Source of the DNA: Deltaproteobacteria bacterium
GTDB taxonomy: Bacteria > Desulfobacterota > B13-G15 > RBG-16-54-18
Direction: 5' to 3'
NCBI GenBank assembly: GCA_016927065.1
Contig: JAFGNJ010000005.1
Coordinates: forward strand, 239,564-303,563
DNA length: 64,000 nucleotides
Made by a program: the position numbers and the translations under genes
The notes under the pieces: model-generated
Databases searched by the model: none
Seen by the model: the letters and a program-made list of their open reading frames with translations, nothing else
Told to the model about the DNA's origin: nothing
Shown: positions 43,740-52,738 of the stretch, piece by piece
Layout: each line of letters begins with the position of its first letter
Numbering within the stretch: the first letter of the stretch is position 1

Positions 43740-45317
43740 ATGGGTATTGATGTCCACATAGGGGAGATGCTCGCAAGAAATGCCCGTTTATACCCAACTG
43801 ATATCGCCCTCGTTGAACGCACCCCAGCAGAAAATCAGAGAAGGGAAATCACGTGGAAACAATTCGATGATGCGGCAAATCGTTTTGCCAATGCCTTGAT
43901 CAAGAGAGGGATCAACAAAGGGGACAAAGTCATGCACCTCATGATGAACTCCATAGATTGGCTGATAGCCTACTTTGGGGTGGTACGAACCGGGGCATGG
44001 ATCGTTCCCTTGAACTTTCGGTTTACCAGTGATGATATTAAATACTGCGTTGATACGGCCGAACCCAAGGCCATGATCTTCGGCGAAGAATTCACCGAGC
44101 GAATCGATGCAATACAGGATGCAATGCCCACGATAGAACACTACTGCTTCGTGGGGAAAGATGTGCCGTCCTATAGTGAACTCTTTGAAAAAGTACTCGA
44201 AACCTCCTCATCCAATCCGCCGGAACGCGAAATCACGCATGCCGATCCCTGCGGCTTGTACTTCACGTCAGGGACCACGGGCAAACCCAAGCCGATCCTC
44301 CTCACTCATAAAAATATGGTCTGCGCCTGTATAACGGAAAACATGCACCACCATCAGACAAGACAGGATAACTTTATCCTCATCCCCCCCCTGTACCACA
44401 CAGGGGCCAAAATGCATTGGTTCGGAAGCTTCATCGTTGGGGGGCGCGCGGTTATCTTGAAGGGTGCAACTCCTGAATATGTATTAGAGGCCGTCAGCGA
44501 GGAAAAGGGGACCATCGTTTGGTTACTCGTCCCATGGGCCCAGGATATCCTTGTGAAGTTTGATAGCGGTGAATTGAAACCCGATGATTATGACCTTAGC
44601 CAGTGGCGACTCATGCATATCGGTGCCCAGCCTGTGCCGCCGGCTCTCGTAAAACATTGGAAAGAATATTTCCCCGCGATGGCCTATGACACGACGTATG
44701 GCCTGAGCGAATCGACCGGACCGGGGTGCGTCCATCTCGGCATAGAGAATGAGCATAAGGTCGGTGCTATCGGTCTGCCCGGATTTAACTGGGAGACGCA
44801 AATTGTCGATCCTGATGGCAATCCCGTCCCACACGGAGACGTCGGTGAACTAGCCGTTAAGGGTGAGGGGGTAATGAAAGAATACTACAAGAACCCGGAA
44901 GCAACTGCACAGGCCCTCAGAAACGGCTGGCTGTATACAGGTGACATGGCCAGACAGGACGATGATGGATTTATCTTTCTGGTTGACAGAAAAAAAGATG
45001 TCATCATCTGCGGTGGCGAAAATGTCTTCCCGGTCGAGATAGAGGACTTTTTACACACCAACGCAAAGGTAAAAGATGCCGCAGCAATCGGTTGCCCGGA
45101 TGAACGGTTAGGCGAAATCGTAACCGTCGTCATTGATGTAGTGCCGGGCCAAACCTTGACCGAGGAGGAAGTCCTCGTATTCTGTGAAAAGCTGCCTAAA
45201 TACAAAAGGCCGAGAAAGGTCTTTTTTGGCGAGGTCCCGCGCAACCCTACGGGCAAAATCGAAAAGCCAAAATTAAGAAAAACGTATATCGGCATTGAAG
45301 GAGCATTTAAAGTCTAA
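43740..45317 (+). CDS. AMP-dependent acyl-CoA synthetase (class I adenylate-forming)
   Basis: A 525-residue ligase that activates a carboxylic acid to its CoA thioester through an acyl-AMP. P-loop YFTSGTTGKPKPILLTH, A5-type YGLSESTGPG, A7 GWLYTGDMARQDDDGFI, A8 DRKKDVIICGGENVFPVEIE and the catalytic Lys in NPTGKIEKPKLRK are all present. The substrate is not predictable. Its position divergent from a dehydratase/reductase pair suggests entry of an acid into that pathway. Confidence 0.92.
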   Translation: MGIDVHIGEMLARNARLYPTDIALVERTPAENQRREITWKQFDDAANRFANALIKRGINKGDKVMHLMMNSIDWLIAYFGVVRTGAWIVPLNFRFTSDDIKYCVDTAEPKAMIFGEEFTERIDAIQDAMPTIEHYCFVGKDVPSYSELFEKVLETSSSNPPEREITHADPCGLYFTSGTTGKPKPILLTHKNMVCACITENMHHHQTRQDNFILIPPLYHTGAKMHWFGSFIVGGRAVILKGATPEYVLEAVSEEKGTIVWLLVPWAQDILVKFDSGELKPDDYDLSQWRLMHIGAQPVPPALVKHWKEYFPAMAYDTTYGLSESTGPGCVHLGIENEHKVGAIGLPGFNWETQIVDPDGNPVPHGDVGELAVKGEGVMKEYYKNPEATAQALRNGWLYTGDMARQDDDGFIFLVDRKKDVIICGGENVFPVEIEDFLHTNAKVKDAAAIGCPDERLGEIVTVVIDVVPGQTLTEEEVLVFCEKLPKYKRPRKVFFGEVPRNPTGKIEKPKLRKTYIGIEGAFKV

Positions 45318-45413
45318 CACAGACGGAGCATAAGAGATTCACACAGACGAGATACATCGATCCTACACACCTAATTCGCACGCGCAAGGAAAAAAGAGAC
45401 TGAGCAGACTCAA

Positions 45414-45438
45414 GAGGCCCACTCACAAGGTGGGCCTC
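45414..45438 (+). terminator. Hairpin between the acyl-CoA ligase and rsmG
   Basis: GAGGCCCAC-TCACAAG-GTGGGCCTC is a perfect 9-bp stem, followed by GGTATATAATAAAT rather than a T-run. It probably marks the end of the ligase transcript; TATAAT just beyond could be the -10 for rsmG. Confidence 0.5.
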
Positions 45439-45460
45439 GGTATATAATAAATAGAGGGCG

Positions 45461-46117
45461 ATGCAGAGTATCAGGGACATATTAGTCAGAGGATCTGAAC
45501 AGATCGGGCTAACAGTAAGCAACCATGCGGTGGAGAGTTTTCTCTTTTACATCACGGAACTAAAAAAATGGAATAGAAAAATCAACCTCACCTCCCTTGA
45601 GGACGATCTGGAGATAGGAGCGAAACACTTTCTCGATTCCCTCACGGTCGCACCGTATGTACACGACACGCAACACGTCTTGGATATCGGAACGGGGGCA
45701 GGATTCCCCGGATTACCTCTAAAGATCATATTTCCCGCTATGGAATTAGTTCTGCTGGAATCTTCCCAAAAAAAAGTCTTCTTTCTGCGCCATATAGTGC
45801 GGGGGCTGAAGCTTGAAGGGATAGAAATTGTCCATGGCCGGGCGGAAGACCGAGCGATCAAAGTGAGATATGCCAGGAGTTTTGATTTAGTACTCGCTCG
45901 GGCCCTGGCAGACCTGCCGACCGCTTTACGCCTTGCCCTTCCGTATATCAAAAGGGGAGGCTGTGTCGTGGGGATGCGGGGGAAGAGGGGTGAGGAAGAA
46001 GTGCGCGAAGTGGATTGGAATGCTTTGGGTCTGCGGTTAATTGAGATGCGGAAGTTGACCCTCCCCTTTGTAGAAGAAAACAGGGTTCTGCTCCTCTTGG
46101 AATTCACCGAGATATAA
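45461..46117 (+). CDS. rsmG: 16S rRNA (guanine527-N7)-methyltransferase RsmG
   Basis: A 218-residue SAM-dependent methyltransferase of the GidB family that methylates G527 of 16S rRNA. KWNRKINLTSLEDDLEIGAKHFLDSLTV, VLDIGTGAGFPGLPLKI (motif I) and ARALADLPTALRLALPYIKRGG are typical. rsmG followed by parA-parB is a common chromosomal order near replication origins, though the usual mnmG and dnaA are not in view. Confidence 0.94.
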   Translation: MQSIRDILVRGSEQIGLTVSNHAVESFLFYITELKKWNRKINLTSLEDDLEIGAKHFLDSLTVAPYVHDTQHVLDIGTGAGFPGLPLKIIFPAMELVLLESSQKKVFFLRHIVRGLKLEGIEIVHGRAEDRAIKVRYARSFDLVLARALADLPTALRLALPYIKRGGCVVGMRGKRGEEEVREVDWNALGLRLIEMRKLTLPFVEENRVLLLLEFTEI

Positions 46118-46232
46118 TTTCGATAAAACCAACATTCGCACATCACACTTAAGAAAATACCTCTTTTCAAAGGGGTGCGTTTGTGATAATTAACGAAGGA
46201 ACACAATTTTGCTATTGAGTGAGGTTTTGGGT

Positions 46233-47009
46233 ATGGGCAGGGTCATCAGCATCGCCAATCAAAAAGGCGGAGTTGGGAAGACGACCACGGCGGTAAACCT
46301 CTCCGCCTCATTTGCCATGTCCGACATAAAGACTCTCTTGGTAGACGCCGATCCTCAGGGAAATTCGTCCAGCGGGGTTGGTTACAATAAGGAAGATATC
46401 CAGAAAAATCTCTATCATGCCATTATAGAAGAAGTGAATATCAGAGAGGTTATCAATGATACCGATATCCCTCATCTTAAGATCATTACTGCCAACACAG
46501 ACCTGATCGGAGCGGAGATCGAATTGATAAACGAAATCGCCAGGGAGAAAAAATTAAAGGACGTCCTGCAGGAGGTGATACCCGACTACGACTATATCTT
46601 TATCGACTGTCCACCCTCATTGGGACTCCTCACGGTCAATTCCTTGACCGCTGCCCACTCCGTTCTTATACCCTTGCAATGTGAATACTACGCCATGGAG
46701 GGATTAACACAACTGTTGAAAACCATCAGAATTGTCAAGGAAAATCTTAATCCCCCCCTGCAAATTGAGGGGATATTATTGACCATGTACGATCTAAGAA
46801 ACAATCTCTCACAGCAGGTGGCCGATGAGGTACGGTCCCATTTCAAGGGAAAGGTCTTCTCTACTATCATACCGAGAAATGTCAAGTTGAGCGAAGCACC
46901 CAGTTTCGGAAAACCGTGTATTCTCTACGACGCCGAGTCAAGGGGGGCACAGAGTTACGTTGAATTGGCCCAGGAGATCCTTAAAAACGGGAAGCGGAAT
47001 TATGGCTAA
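46233..47009 (+). CDS. parA: Chromosome partitioning ATPase ParA (Soj)
   Basis: A 258-residue deviant-Walker ATPase that positions ParB-parS complexes. ISIANQKGGVGKTTTAVNLSASF holds the signature KGGVGKT, LLVDADPQGNSSSGVG the switch I region, and DYIFIDCPPSLGLLTVNSL the Walker B. It ends ESRGAQSYVELAQEIL as in Soj. I chose ATG 46233 (MGRVISIAN); the track start is a TTG upstream. It overlaps parB by 8 nt. Confidence 0.96.
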   Translation: MGRVISIANQKGGVGKTTTAVNLSASFAMSDIKTLLVDADPQGNSSSGVGYNKEDIQKNLYHAIIEEVNIREVINDTDIPHLKIITANTDLIGAEIELINEIAREKKLKDVLQEVIPDYDYIFIDCPPSLGLLTVNSLTAAHSVLIPLQCEYYAMEGLTQLLKTIRIVKENLNPPLQIEGILLTMYDLRNNLSQQVADEVRSHFKGKVFSTIIPRNVKLSEAPSFGKPCILYDAESRGAQSYVELAQEILKNGKRNYG

Positions 47010-47850
47010 GCGAGCCGCCTTAGGCAAAGGATTAGGTGCTCTTCTTCCTGAGTTGGGAAAGGGAGAACAAGGGAATCTCATCCTCAGCGACATTCATGAA
47101 ATTCATCCCAGCCCTTTGCAACCGAGGAGGTCGATCCCAGACGACGGCAGTTTTGCGGAACTTGCTCAGTCTATACGGGAGAAAGGGATACTGCAGCCGT
47201 TGGTGGTCCGTAAAAGGGGGGAAGGATACGAAATTATTGCGGGAGAACGTAGATGGCGGGCGGCCCAACGGGCAGGCCTTGAGAAAGTCCCCATCCTCCT
47301 CAAAGAGGCCACCGATCAGGAAGTTATTGAATTGGCCCTCATAGAAAATCTGCAACGGGAAGACCTCAATCCTCTGGAGGAGGCAGAGGCCTATCAGCGG
47401 CTGATTGCTGAATTCGCTTACACACAAGAGGCCTTGGCCCAACGGATCGGCAAAGACAGGTCTTCCGTAGCAAACATCCTGCGTTTAATGAAGCTCCCCC
47501 TCGAGGTGAAAAACGCCTTGCAACAAAACGCAATCAGCATGGGGCACGCCCGCGCCCTCCTCGCCTTGAGAAACGAAAGGGAACAAACCTCTTTCTGCCG
47601 GAGGATCGTAAGCAAGGGTCTCTCGGTTCGAGAGGCCGAGGAAGGCATACGGCACCTTCTTGAGCCCAAAACGAGTGCCCCTCGCCGAGACGTGGCCATG
47701 CCGGAGATAGAATCCCTTCGTGCAGAGTTGCGTCATATCCTCAAGACCCAGGTAAAAATAAAGATGAGAGGGAAAAAGGGGGCCATCGAGATCGAATTTT
47801 ACTCCCTGGACGACCTGGAAAGGATCTTAGAGCTCATACGCCGGACATAA
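47002..47850 (+). CDS. parB: Chromosome partitioning protein ParB (Spo0J)
   Basis: A 282-residue CTP-dependent DNA clamp that loads at par[16 protein letters not shown] opens it, [31 protein letters not shown] contains the GERRxR CTP-binding box, [24 protein letters not shown] and the helix-turn-helix [25 protein letters not shown] follow, and a C-terminal dimer domain ends it. ATG 47002 was chosen over the track start, which lies inside parA. No perfect parS (TGTTTCACGTGAAACA) was noticed in the window. Confidence 0.95.
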   Translation: MAKRAALGKGLGALLPELGKGEQGNLILSDIHEIHPSPLQPRRSIPDDGSFAELAQSIREKGILQPLVVRKRGEGYEIIAGERRWRAAQRAGLEKVPILLKEATDQEVIELALIENLQREDLNPLEEAEAYQRLIAEFAYTQEALAQRIGKDRSSVANILRLMKLPLEVKNALQQNAISMGHARALLALRNEREQTSFCRRIVSKGLSVREAEEGIRHLLEPKTSAPRRDVAMPEIESLRAELRHILKTQVKIKMRGKKGAIEIEFYSLDDLERILELIRRT

Positions 47851-47949
47851 AAACTATAAGGCAACATAGCGACCGGACGATTTCGTTACAAGAACACCGC
47901 AATGTAACACGATGCCATATTTATCATAATGCGAAGAGGAGGAATTTCT

Positions 47950-48432
47950 ATGTTGGAAAAGAAGCGGAAGGAGGACAAGGAAATGGATGCCAAAGAGCGA
48001 ACAGAGGTGAATGCCTTCATGGGGCCAGAAACCTCCTTCGAAGGCAAACTGAACTACACAGGGGCTGTAAGGTTAGACGGCCGTTTCAAAGGAGAAATCC
48101 GTAGTGATGATACATTGATCATTGGTGAAACAGGGAGGTTCGAGGGGGAGATTCACGTGGGGTCCGTCATTATCCAGGGGGAGATAACCGGTAATGTCTA
48201 CGCCAAGGAAAAGGTACAACTCCACCACCCCGGGAGGGTGGTCGGGAATATGACCGCCCCTACTGTCGTGATGGATGAGGGGGCAGTCTTCGAGGGAAAC
48301 TGCAAGATGAAAGAGAAAAAAAAGGATGATAAAAAAGGCGAGCCCAAAGAAGAAAAAGGGGTAGGCATATTCGCACGAAAAAAAGAGACGGAGGGGAAGA
48401 TAGAAGAAAAAACAAAAGAGGCGGGCGACTAA
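47950..48432 (+). CDS. Bactofilin (polymer-forming cytoskeletal protein)
   Basis: A 160-residue DUF583 protein. The beta-helix core has repeated Gly/Ile-rich strands (SFEGKLNYTGAVRLDGRFKGEI...GGEIHV-like...GEITGNVYAKEKVQLHHPGRVVGNM), with a charged N-terminal tail and a Lys/Glu-rich C-terminal tail. ATG 47950 follows AGGAGGAATTTCT. Bactofilin next to parAB is seen in Myxococcus and other deltaproteobacteria, where bactofilins help position ParABS, so a linked role is plausible. Confidence 0.92.
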   Translation: MLEKKRKEDKEMDAKERTEVNAFMGPETSFEGKLNYTGAVRLDGRFKGEIRSDDTLIIGETGRFEGEIHVGSVIIQGEITGNVYAKEKVQLHHPGRVVGNMTAPTVVMDEGAVFEGNCKMKEKKKDDKKGEPKEEKGVGIFARKKETEGKIEEKTKEAGD

Positions 48433-48763
48433 CCTAAGAAGCATTCTTAGAATAACACCCAGAGGTAATGCCGAAATCAAAACAGAACAGAGAGATTCAT
48501 GAGGGAACATCTTTGTGGGGTGAGTCTAAAGTGTGCTCGCATACGAACCTTGAGCAAGGTATAAGATAAGGTATAAGAGAAAATTTGCGATGATAGTCTT
48601 AGAGAAGGCCACCGATGTTCCTGAGACCGGTGCCGAGACCTTCATCAACACATTCCAAAACAAGGCTGCTTTCAACTGCTCCAGGAATCCTTTAAAATAG
48701 TTCTTGCGGGATACCGATTATTGCGTTAAAAAAGGTTTTTAACCGCTTCCGGAAAAGAATAGT
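48433..48763. other. Intergenic region before the Mrp/Mbh-like cluster
   Basis: About 330 bp with no supported gene. A small inverted repeat CTAAGAA-GCA-TTCTTAG lies 2 nt past the bactofilin stop. The rest shows no tRNA or clear promoter pair; the promoter of the antiporter cluster should be here. Confidence 0.35.
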
Positions 48764-49243
48764 ATGGCTTTTCTCGTAACATTTTTGATTCTTTTTGCCT
48801 TTTGGATTTTTATGTCCGGCCAGCTCGACTGGTGGCATCTCTCGTGGGGTGTTCTCTCCTGCACCCTCGTGGCCGTTATCTCGCATGATTTTCTCTTTAA
48901 GGACATTAAGTCAAAAGGGAGGGTCAAAGAAACCACGCTTTTTTTCGCCTATGTGCCGTGGCTCATATATGAAATCATTCTCGCCAATATCTATGTTGCC
49001 TATCTTGCCCTCCACCCCAAGATGTTAGATTTAATCGACCCTCACATTATCAAGTTTAAGACCAGATTAAAAAATGATTTCGCACGCGTGACCTTTGCCA
49101 ATTCCATAACCCTTACACCGGGGACCATTACCGTCTTGATCAAAGACGACTACTTTTTTGTGCATGCCATAAACAAGAGTGCGGCGAAGTCCCTTCCGGG
49201 GAATATGGAACGCCGTATTACGAAAGTATTTATGGAGGAGTAA
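48764..49243 (+). CDS. mnhE: Na+/H+ antiporter subunit E (MrpE/MnhE, MbhA-like)
   Basis: A 159-residue membrane subunit. Two N-terminal transmembrane helices and the cytoplasmic block HIIKFKTRLKNDFARVTFANSITLTPGTITVLI match MrpE; the ANSITLTPGT signature is characteristic. First gene of the eleven-gene cluster; its stop overlaps the start of mnhF (TAATG). Confidence 0.92.
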   Translation: MAFLVTFLILFAFWIFMSGQLDWWHLSWGVLSCTLVAVISHDFLFKDIKSKGRVKETTLFFAYVPWLIYEIILANIYVAYLALHPKMLDLIDPHIIKFKTRLKNDFARVTFANSITLTPGTITVLIKDDYFFVHAINKSAAKSLPGNMERRITKVFMEE

Positions 49244-49509
49244 TGGAAGGGTTCTTCCTCGCCGTCACCCTCGCCCTCTGTGCTACCATTTTACTTTCTC
49301 TCTATCGAGGGGTGTTTGGACCAACGGTATTTGACAGAATCATCGGCGCCGGTTTCATCGGTACCAAGACGATCATTTTGCTTCTCCTGATGGGATTGAT
49401 CTACGACCGCATTGAGATGTTAATCGATCTGGCGCTGGCTTATTCCATTCTGAACTTCATCGGTACGCTGATCATCTCGAAGTACTTTATTCGGAAAGGG
49501 GCGAGGTAA
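49243..49509 (+). CDS. mnhF: Na+/H+ antiporter subunit F (MrpF/MnhF, MbhB-like)
   Basis: An 88-residue protein with three transmembrane helices. YRGVFGPTVFDRIIGAGFIGTKTIILLLLMG is the MrpF signature (GPxxxDRxxxxxxxGT). Start overlaps the mnhE stop. Confidence 0.92.
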   Translation: MEGFFLAVTLALCATILLSLYRGVFGPTVFDRIIGAGFIGTKTIILLLLMGLIYDRIEMLIDLALAYSILNFIGTLIISKYFIRKGAR

Positions 49510-49863
49510 GTGATCATCGGGGCAAAAATATTTATGATAGCGGGGCTGTTCTTTTTTACGACAGCCGCTATCGGTTTTTTACGTTTTCCCGATTTTTATA
49601 CGAGGATGCATGCCACGGCAAAGGGCGATACCCTCGGGACTTTGTTTTTCGTTATCGGACTCGCCTTATACACGCTGCACCATGGTTTTCACTGGTTCAG
49701 TATCGTTAACTCTATCAAACTAATATCCATTGCCGTCTTCTGGTTTTTAGCAAGTCCTACGGCCACTCATGCATTGCTGAGGTCTGCCCTTGAATCGGAC
49801 CTGGTGCCGTGGACCAAGGATAAAAAAGTCATAGTAGCCTGGCCACCCAAGAGGAGGAAATAG
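49510..49863 (+). CDS. mnhG: Na+/H+ antiporter subunit G (MrpG/MnhG, MbhC-like)
   Basis: A 117-residue protein with three transmembrane helices. FLRFPDFYTRMHATAKGDTLGTLFFVIGL is the MrpG signature (RxPDxYxRxHAxxKxxTLG). GTG start directly after the mnhF stop. Confidence 0.92.
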   Translation: MIIGAKIFMIAGLFFFTTAAIGFLRFPDFYTRMHATAKGDTLGTLFFVIGLALYTLHHGFHWFSIVNSIKLISIAVFWFLASPTATHALLRSALESDLVPWTKDKKVIVAWPPKRRK

Positions 49864-50109
49864 ATGATCTTGCCATTAGACTTGATACTGTTGGGATTCG
49901 CCCTGATCGCCGCCGTAACGGCTACCTGGGTAAAGGATCTTTTGAGTGCCGTTGTACTCCTCGGCGCCTTCAGTTTTTTTATGTGTCTGATCTGGACGGA
50001 AATGGGGGCAGTAGATGTCGCCTTTACCGAGGCCGCGGTAGGAGCGGGAGTCAGCACCACCTTTTTTGTTGCCGCCGTCTATAACACAACGAGGAGGACA
50101 AAGGATTGA
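49864..50109 (+). CDS. DUF4040/MbhD-like membrane subunit (MrpA C-terminal part)
   Basis: An 81-residue protein with three helices, corresponding to the C-terminal section of MrpA or to MbhD of membrane-bound hydrogenase. SAVVLLGAFSFFMCLIWTEMGAVDVAFTEAAVGAGVSTTFFVAA is the DUF4040 signature with the conserved acidic residue in DVAFTEA. Being split from MrpA as a separate gene is the Mbh/Mbs arrangement. Confidence 0.88.
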   Translation: MILPLDLILLGFALIAAVTATWVKDLLSAVVLLGAFSFFMCLIWTEMGAVDVAFTEAAVGAGVSTTFFVAAVYNTTRRTKD

Positions 50110-50384
50110 TGAAAAAGCTTCTCGGTATCGCTCTTGCGATCGCTGCCCTGTTGGTACTGCTGTACGGGATTGAGGATCTGCCTCCGTGGGGAGTTTCGGA
50201 TCAACCGGCCAGCCTCCATGTCTCACCCCGGTACATTGAAAAGAGTCTCGCGGAGACGGGCGTCCCCAACATGGTCACGGCGGTGCTCGCCGATTACCGA
50301 GGGTGCGATACCCTCTTTGAGACCGCTGTCATATTTACCGCGGGCATTGCGGTCCTTATGCTGTTGCGGAGGGCGATGCCATGA
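50109..50384 (+). CDS. MbhE-like membrane subunit
   Basis: A 91-residue protein with an N-terminal helix, a periplasmic segment with HVSPRYIEKSLAETGVPNMVTAVLADYRGCDTLFETAVIF, and a C-terminal helix, matching MbhE or the last part of MrpA (NxVTxVLxDYRGxDTLxE). I chose ATG 50109 (TGATG overlap with the previous stop); the track start is a TTG. Confidence 0.88.
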   Translation: MKKLLGIALAIAALLVLLYGIEDLPPWGVSDQPASLHVSPRYIEKSLAETGVPNMVTAVLADYRGCDTLFETAVIFTAGIAVLMLLRRAMP

Positions 50385-50848
50385 TACAACACCAGGAAGA
50401 TATTATCATCCAAACCGTTTGCAGGATCTTGATTCCTTTTATGCAGGTCTATGGCCTTTACGTCCTTGCCCACGGTCATGGTAGTCCCGGCGGAGGCTTT
50501 CAAGGGGGGTGTATATTTGCCGCAAGTTTCATCCTGATGCCAATTGCATTTGATCTCGCTGCGTTCAAGAAGCGTTTTGCCGAGAAACGCATAATCCTCT
50601 TGTGTAGTCTCGGCGTATTCATCTATGCGGGAATAGGATGGCTCTGCCTTCTTCTCGGTGGCAATTTCCTGGATTACGGGGAATTGAGCGCAATCCTCCC
50701 CGTCGATCCCGTCATGGCACGCTATTACGGCATCGCTATTATAGAAACAGGGGTTCAGATTACGGTCATGGCGGTCATGGTCTCTATCTTCATCAATCTG
50801 ATAACCGGCGGAAGACACAAAGAAGAAACGCAGGAAAACTATGATTGA
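50381..50848 (+). CDS. mnhB: Na+/H+ antiporter subunit B (MrpB/MnhB, MbhF-like)
   Basis: A 155-residue protein with four transmembrane helices. ILIPFMQVYGLYVLAHGHGSPGGGFQGGCIFAASFIL is the MrpB signature (HGHxSPGGGFQGG). ATGA overlap with the upstream stop suggests coupled translation. Confidence 0.92.
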   Translation: MIQHQEDIIIQTVCRILIPFMQVYGLYVLAHGHGSPGGGFQGGCIFAASFILMPIAFDLAAFKKRFAEKRIILLCSLGVFIYAGIGWLCLLLGGNFLDYGELSAILPVDPVMARYYGIAIIETGVQITVMAVMVSIFINLITGGRHKEETQENYD

Positions 50849-51227
50849 CACCCTATCCACGCACTATAATTATTGGGTTTTTGCCTTCCTCCTCGTGGTC
50901 GGCTTGTATAGCATGATGGCAAAAAACAATCTTATGAAGAAGCTCATAGGCATGAATATCTTCCAATGGGCCATCATTCTCTATTTTATTTCCATCGGTG
51001 CTAAACGAGGTGCGCAAATACCTATCGTTGCCGGAGCCCATGGGCAGGGGGAAGAACTTGCTATCCATGCCGCAGAGTACATCAATCCCTTACCCCACGT
51101 TCTCATGCTGACCGCTATCGTCGTCGGGGTAGCGACAACGGGGATCTCCCTTGCCCTCCTCATCGCCATCTATAAAAAATATGACACCATAGAAGAAGAC
51201 GAAATAATACAACGGCTGCAGCAGTAA
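50841..51227 (+). CDS. mnhC: Na+/H+ antiporter subunit C (MrpC/MnhC, NuoK-like)
   Basis: A 128-residue NuoK-family protein with three helices. LVVGLYSMMAKNNLMKKLIGMNIFQWAIILYFISIG and LPHVLMLTAIVVGVATTGISLALLIAIYK match MrpC, including the conserved helix-2 and helix-3 polar residues. Confidence 0.92.
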   Translation: MIDTLSTHYNYWVFAFLLVVGLYSMMAKNNLMKKLIGMNIFQWAIILYFISIGAKRGAQIPIVAGAHGQGEELAIHAAEYINPLPHVLMLTAIVVGVATTGISLALLIAIYKKYDTIEEDEIIQRLQQ

Positions 51228-52729
51228 TGATCGAACAATTCCCAGCTCTCATCGTCGTCACCCCGCTGATCTTTGCTTTTCTCGTGACCATGGCGGGGTT
51301 GTGGAACAGAAAGCTCTGCTTCCCGCTTGTCTTGATCGCCCTGTCGGCGAGTGTGGTCTTCGCCGGGGGCATGCTTGCGGTGGTCATATCAGGGGATAAG
51401 CCCATTCACTATTATCTGGGAGGGTGGGCGCCTCCTTGGGGTATTGAATATGTCATAGATCACTTGAACGCCCTGATATTGGTGAGCGTTGCTGTTATCT
51501 CTCTGCTTGTGGCCGTGTATGCACAAAAGACGCTCGAGCAGGAGATCCATGAATCAAAGTTGCCGCAGTTTTACACCCTCTTCCTCCTTCAGATAACAGG
51601 TCTCTTCGGTATCACCGCTACGGGTGATATGTTCAATCTCTATGTGCTGTTAGAAATTGCCTCGTTCTCTGCCTATGCCATCATTGCCATGGGGGAACGG
51701 GGCGCCGATTTCGCCGCCTTTCGGTATGTCCTCTTTGGTACCATTGGTGCCTGCGCATACCTCCTGGGAACAGGATATCTCTATATCATAACCGGCTCTC
51801 TCAATATGGCTGACCTAACGCCCCTCTTGCCTCACTTATTCTATTCTAAGGCATTGCTCGTTGGCTTCGCCTTTTTGATAGTGGGGATAGGCATCAAAAT
51901 GGGCATATTCCCGCTACATATCTGGTTGCCTGATGCCTATACCCTCGCCCCCTCAGCAGTAAGCGCCCTCCTCGCGCCGTTGTTCACTAAAGTGGGGGCG
52001 TATGTCATTATCAGGATCATGTTTACCGTCTTTGATCCCTCGTTTGCTATAAAGCTTTATCCGGTAACGGACGTTCTGGGATGGCTAGCGGCAATCGGTA
52101 TACTGTTCGCCTGCGTGATGGCCCTTGCCCAGTCCGACTTTAAACGGATGCTCTGCTACGTAATTGTGGCTGAAATGGGCTATATCCTCATTGGCCTTGC
52201 TTCGGCCAACCGCTTCGGTCTCACCGGTGCTATCCTACACATTGTCAACGATATGTTCATGATGGCCTGTCTGTTCACCGTAGCCGGTGCGATTTTCTAC
52301 CAGACCGGCACTCGAAACATCTATCAATTCCGTTACCTGCATCGCACCATGCCGATAATCTCCGCTCTCTTTATCGTGGGTGCCCTATCTGTGGTGGGGA
52401 TACCTCCCCTGTGTGGTTTTTTCAGCAAATGGTATCTGATCCTCGGAGCCATACAGGCAAAACAATGGGGGCTGGTGGTGGTAATGCTACTCAGCAGTCT
52501 TCTGATGGCTATCCTGTTCTTTCGCGTCATTGAGATCGTCTACTTCGCGCCCCCCACCGATCAGAGGCATGCCCATCACAAGCACGGCAAAACAGGAATT
52601 GTTATGGACAACGTACCGCTCAGCATGGTCATACCTATGGTACTAATAGGAATAGGAATCATTCTGCTCGGCATATTCAGCGGAGTGATTATTAAACACG
52701 TTATCGCATTTGCTATTCCATCAATGTAA
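51227..52729 (+). CDS. mnhD: Large antiporter-like subunit 1 (MrpD/NuoN-type)
   Basis: A 500-residue, ~14-helix proton/sodium antiporter-like protein. MFNLYVLLEIASFSAYAI carries the TM5 Glu, GIGIKMGIFPLHIWLPDAYTLAPSAVSALLAPLFTKVG the TM7/TM8 lysines, and GIPPLCGFFSKWYLILG the C-terminal signature. In the segment LHIVNDMFMMACLFTVAG the position that usually holds a conserved Lys (HDxxxKxxLF in relatives) is Met, which may alter ion conduction. It overlaps mnhC by one base. Confidence 0.92.
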   Translation: MIEQFPALIVVTPLIFAFLVTMAGLWNRKLCFPLVLIALSASVVFAGGMLAVVISGDKPIHYYLGGWAPPWGIEYVIDHLNALILVSVAVISLLVAVYAQKTLEQEIHESKLPQFYTLFLLQITGLFGITATGDMFNLYVLLEIASFSAYAIIAMGERGADFAAFRYVLFGTIGACAYLLGTGYLYIITGSLNMADLTPLLPHLFYSKALLVGFAFLIVGIGIKMGIFPLHIWLPDAYTLAPSAVSALLAPLFTKVGAYVIIRIMFTVFDPSFAIKLYPVTDVLGWLAAIGILFACVMALAQSDFKRMLCYVIVAEMGYILIGLASANRFGLTGAILHIVNDMFMMACLFTVAGAIFYQTGTRNIYQFRYLHRTMPIISALFIVGALSVVGIPPLCGFFSKWYLILGAIQAKQWGLVVVMLLSSLLMAILFFRVIEIVYFAPPTDQRHAHHKHGKTGIVMDNVPLSMVIPMVLIGIGIILLGIFSGVIIKHVIAFAIPSM

Positions 52730-52738
52730 TAAGAAGAT

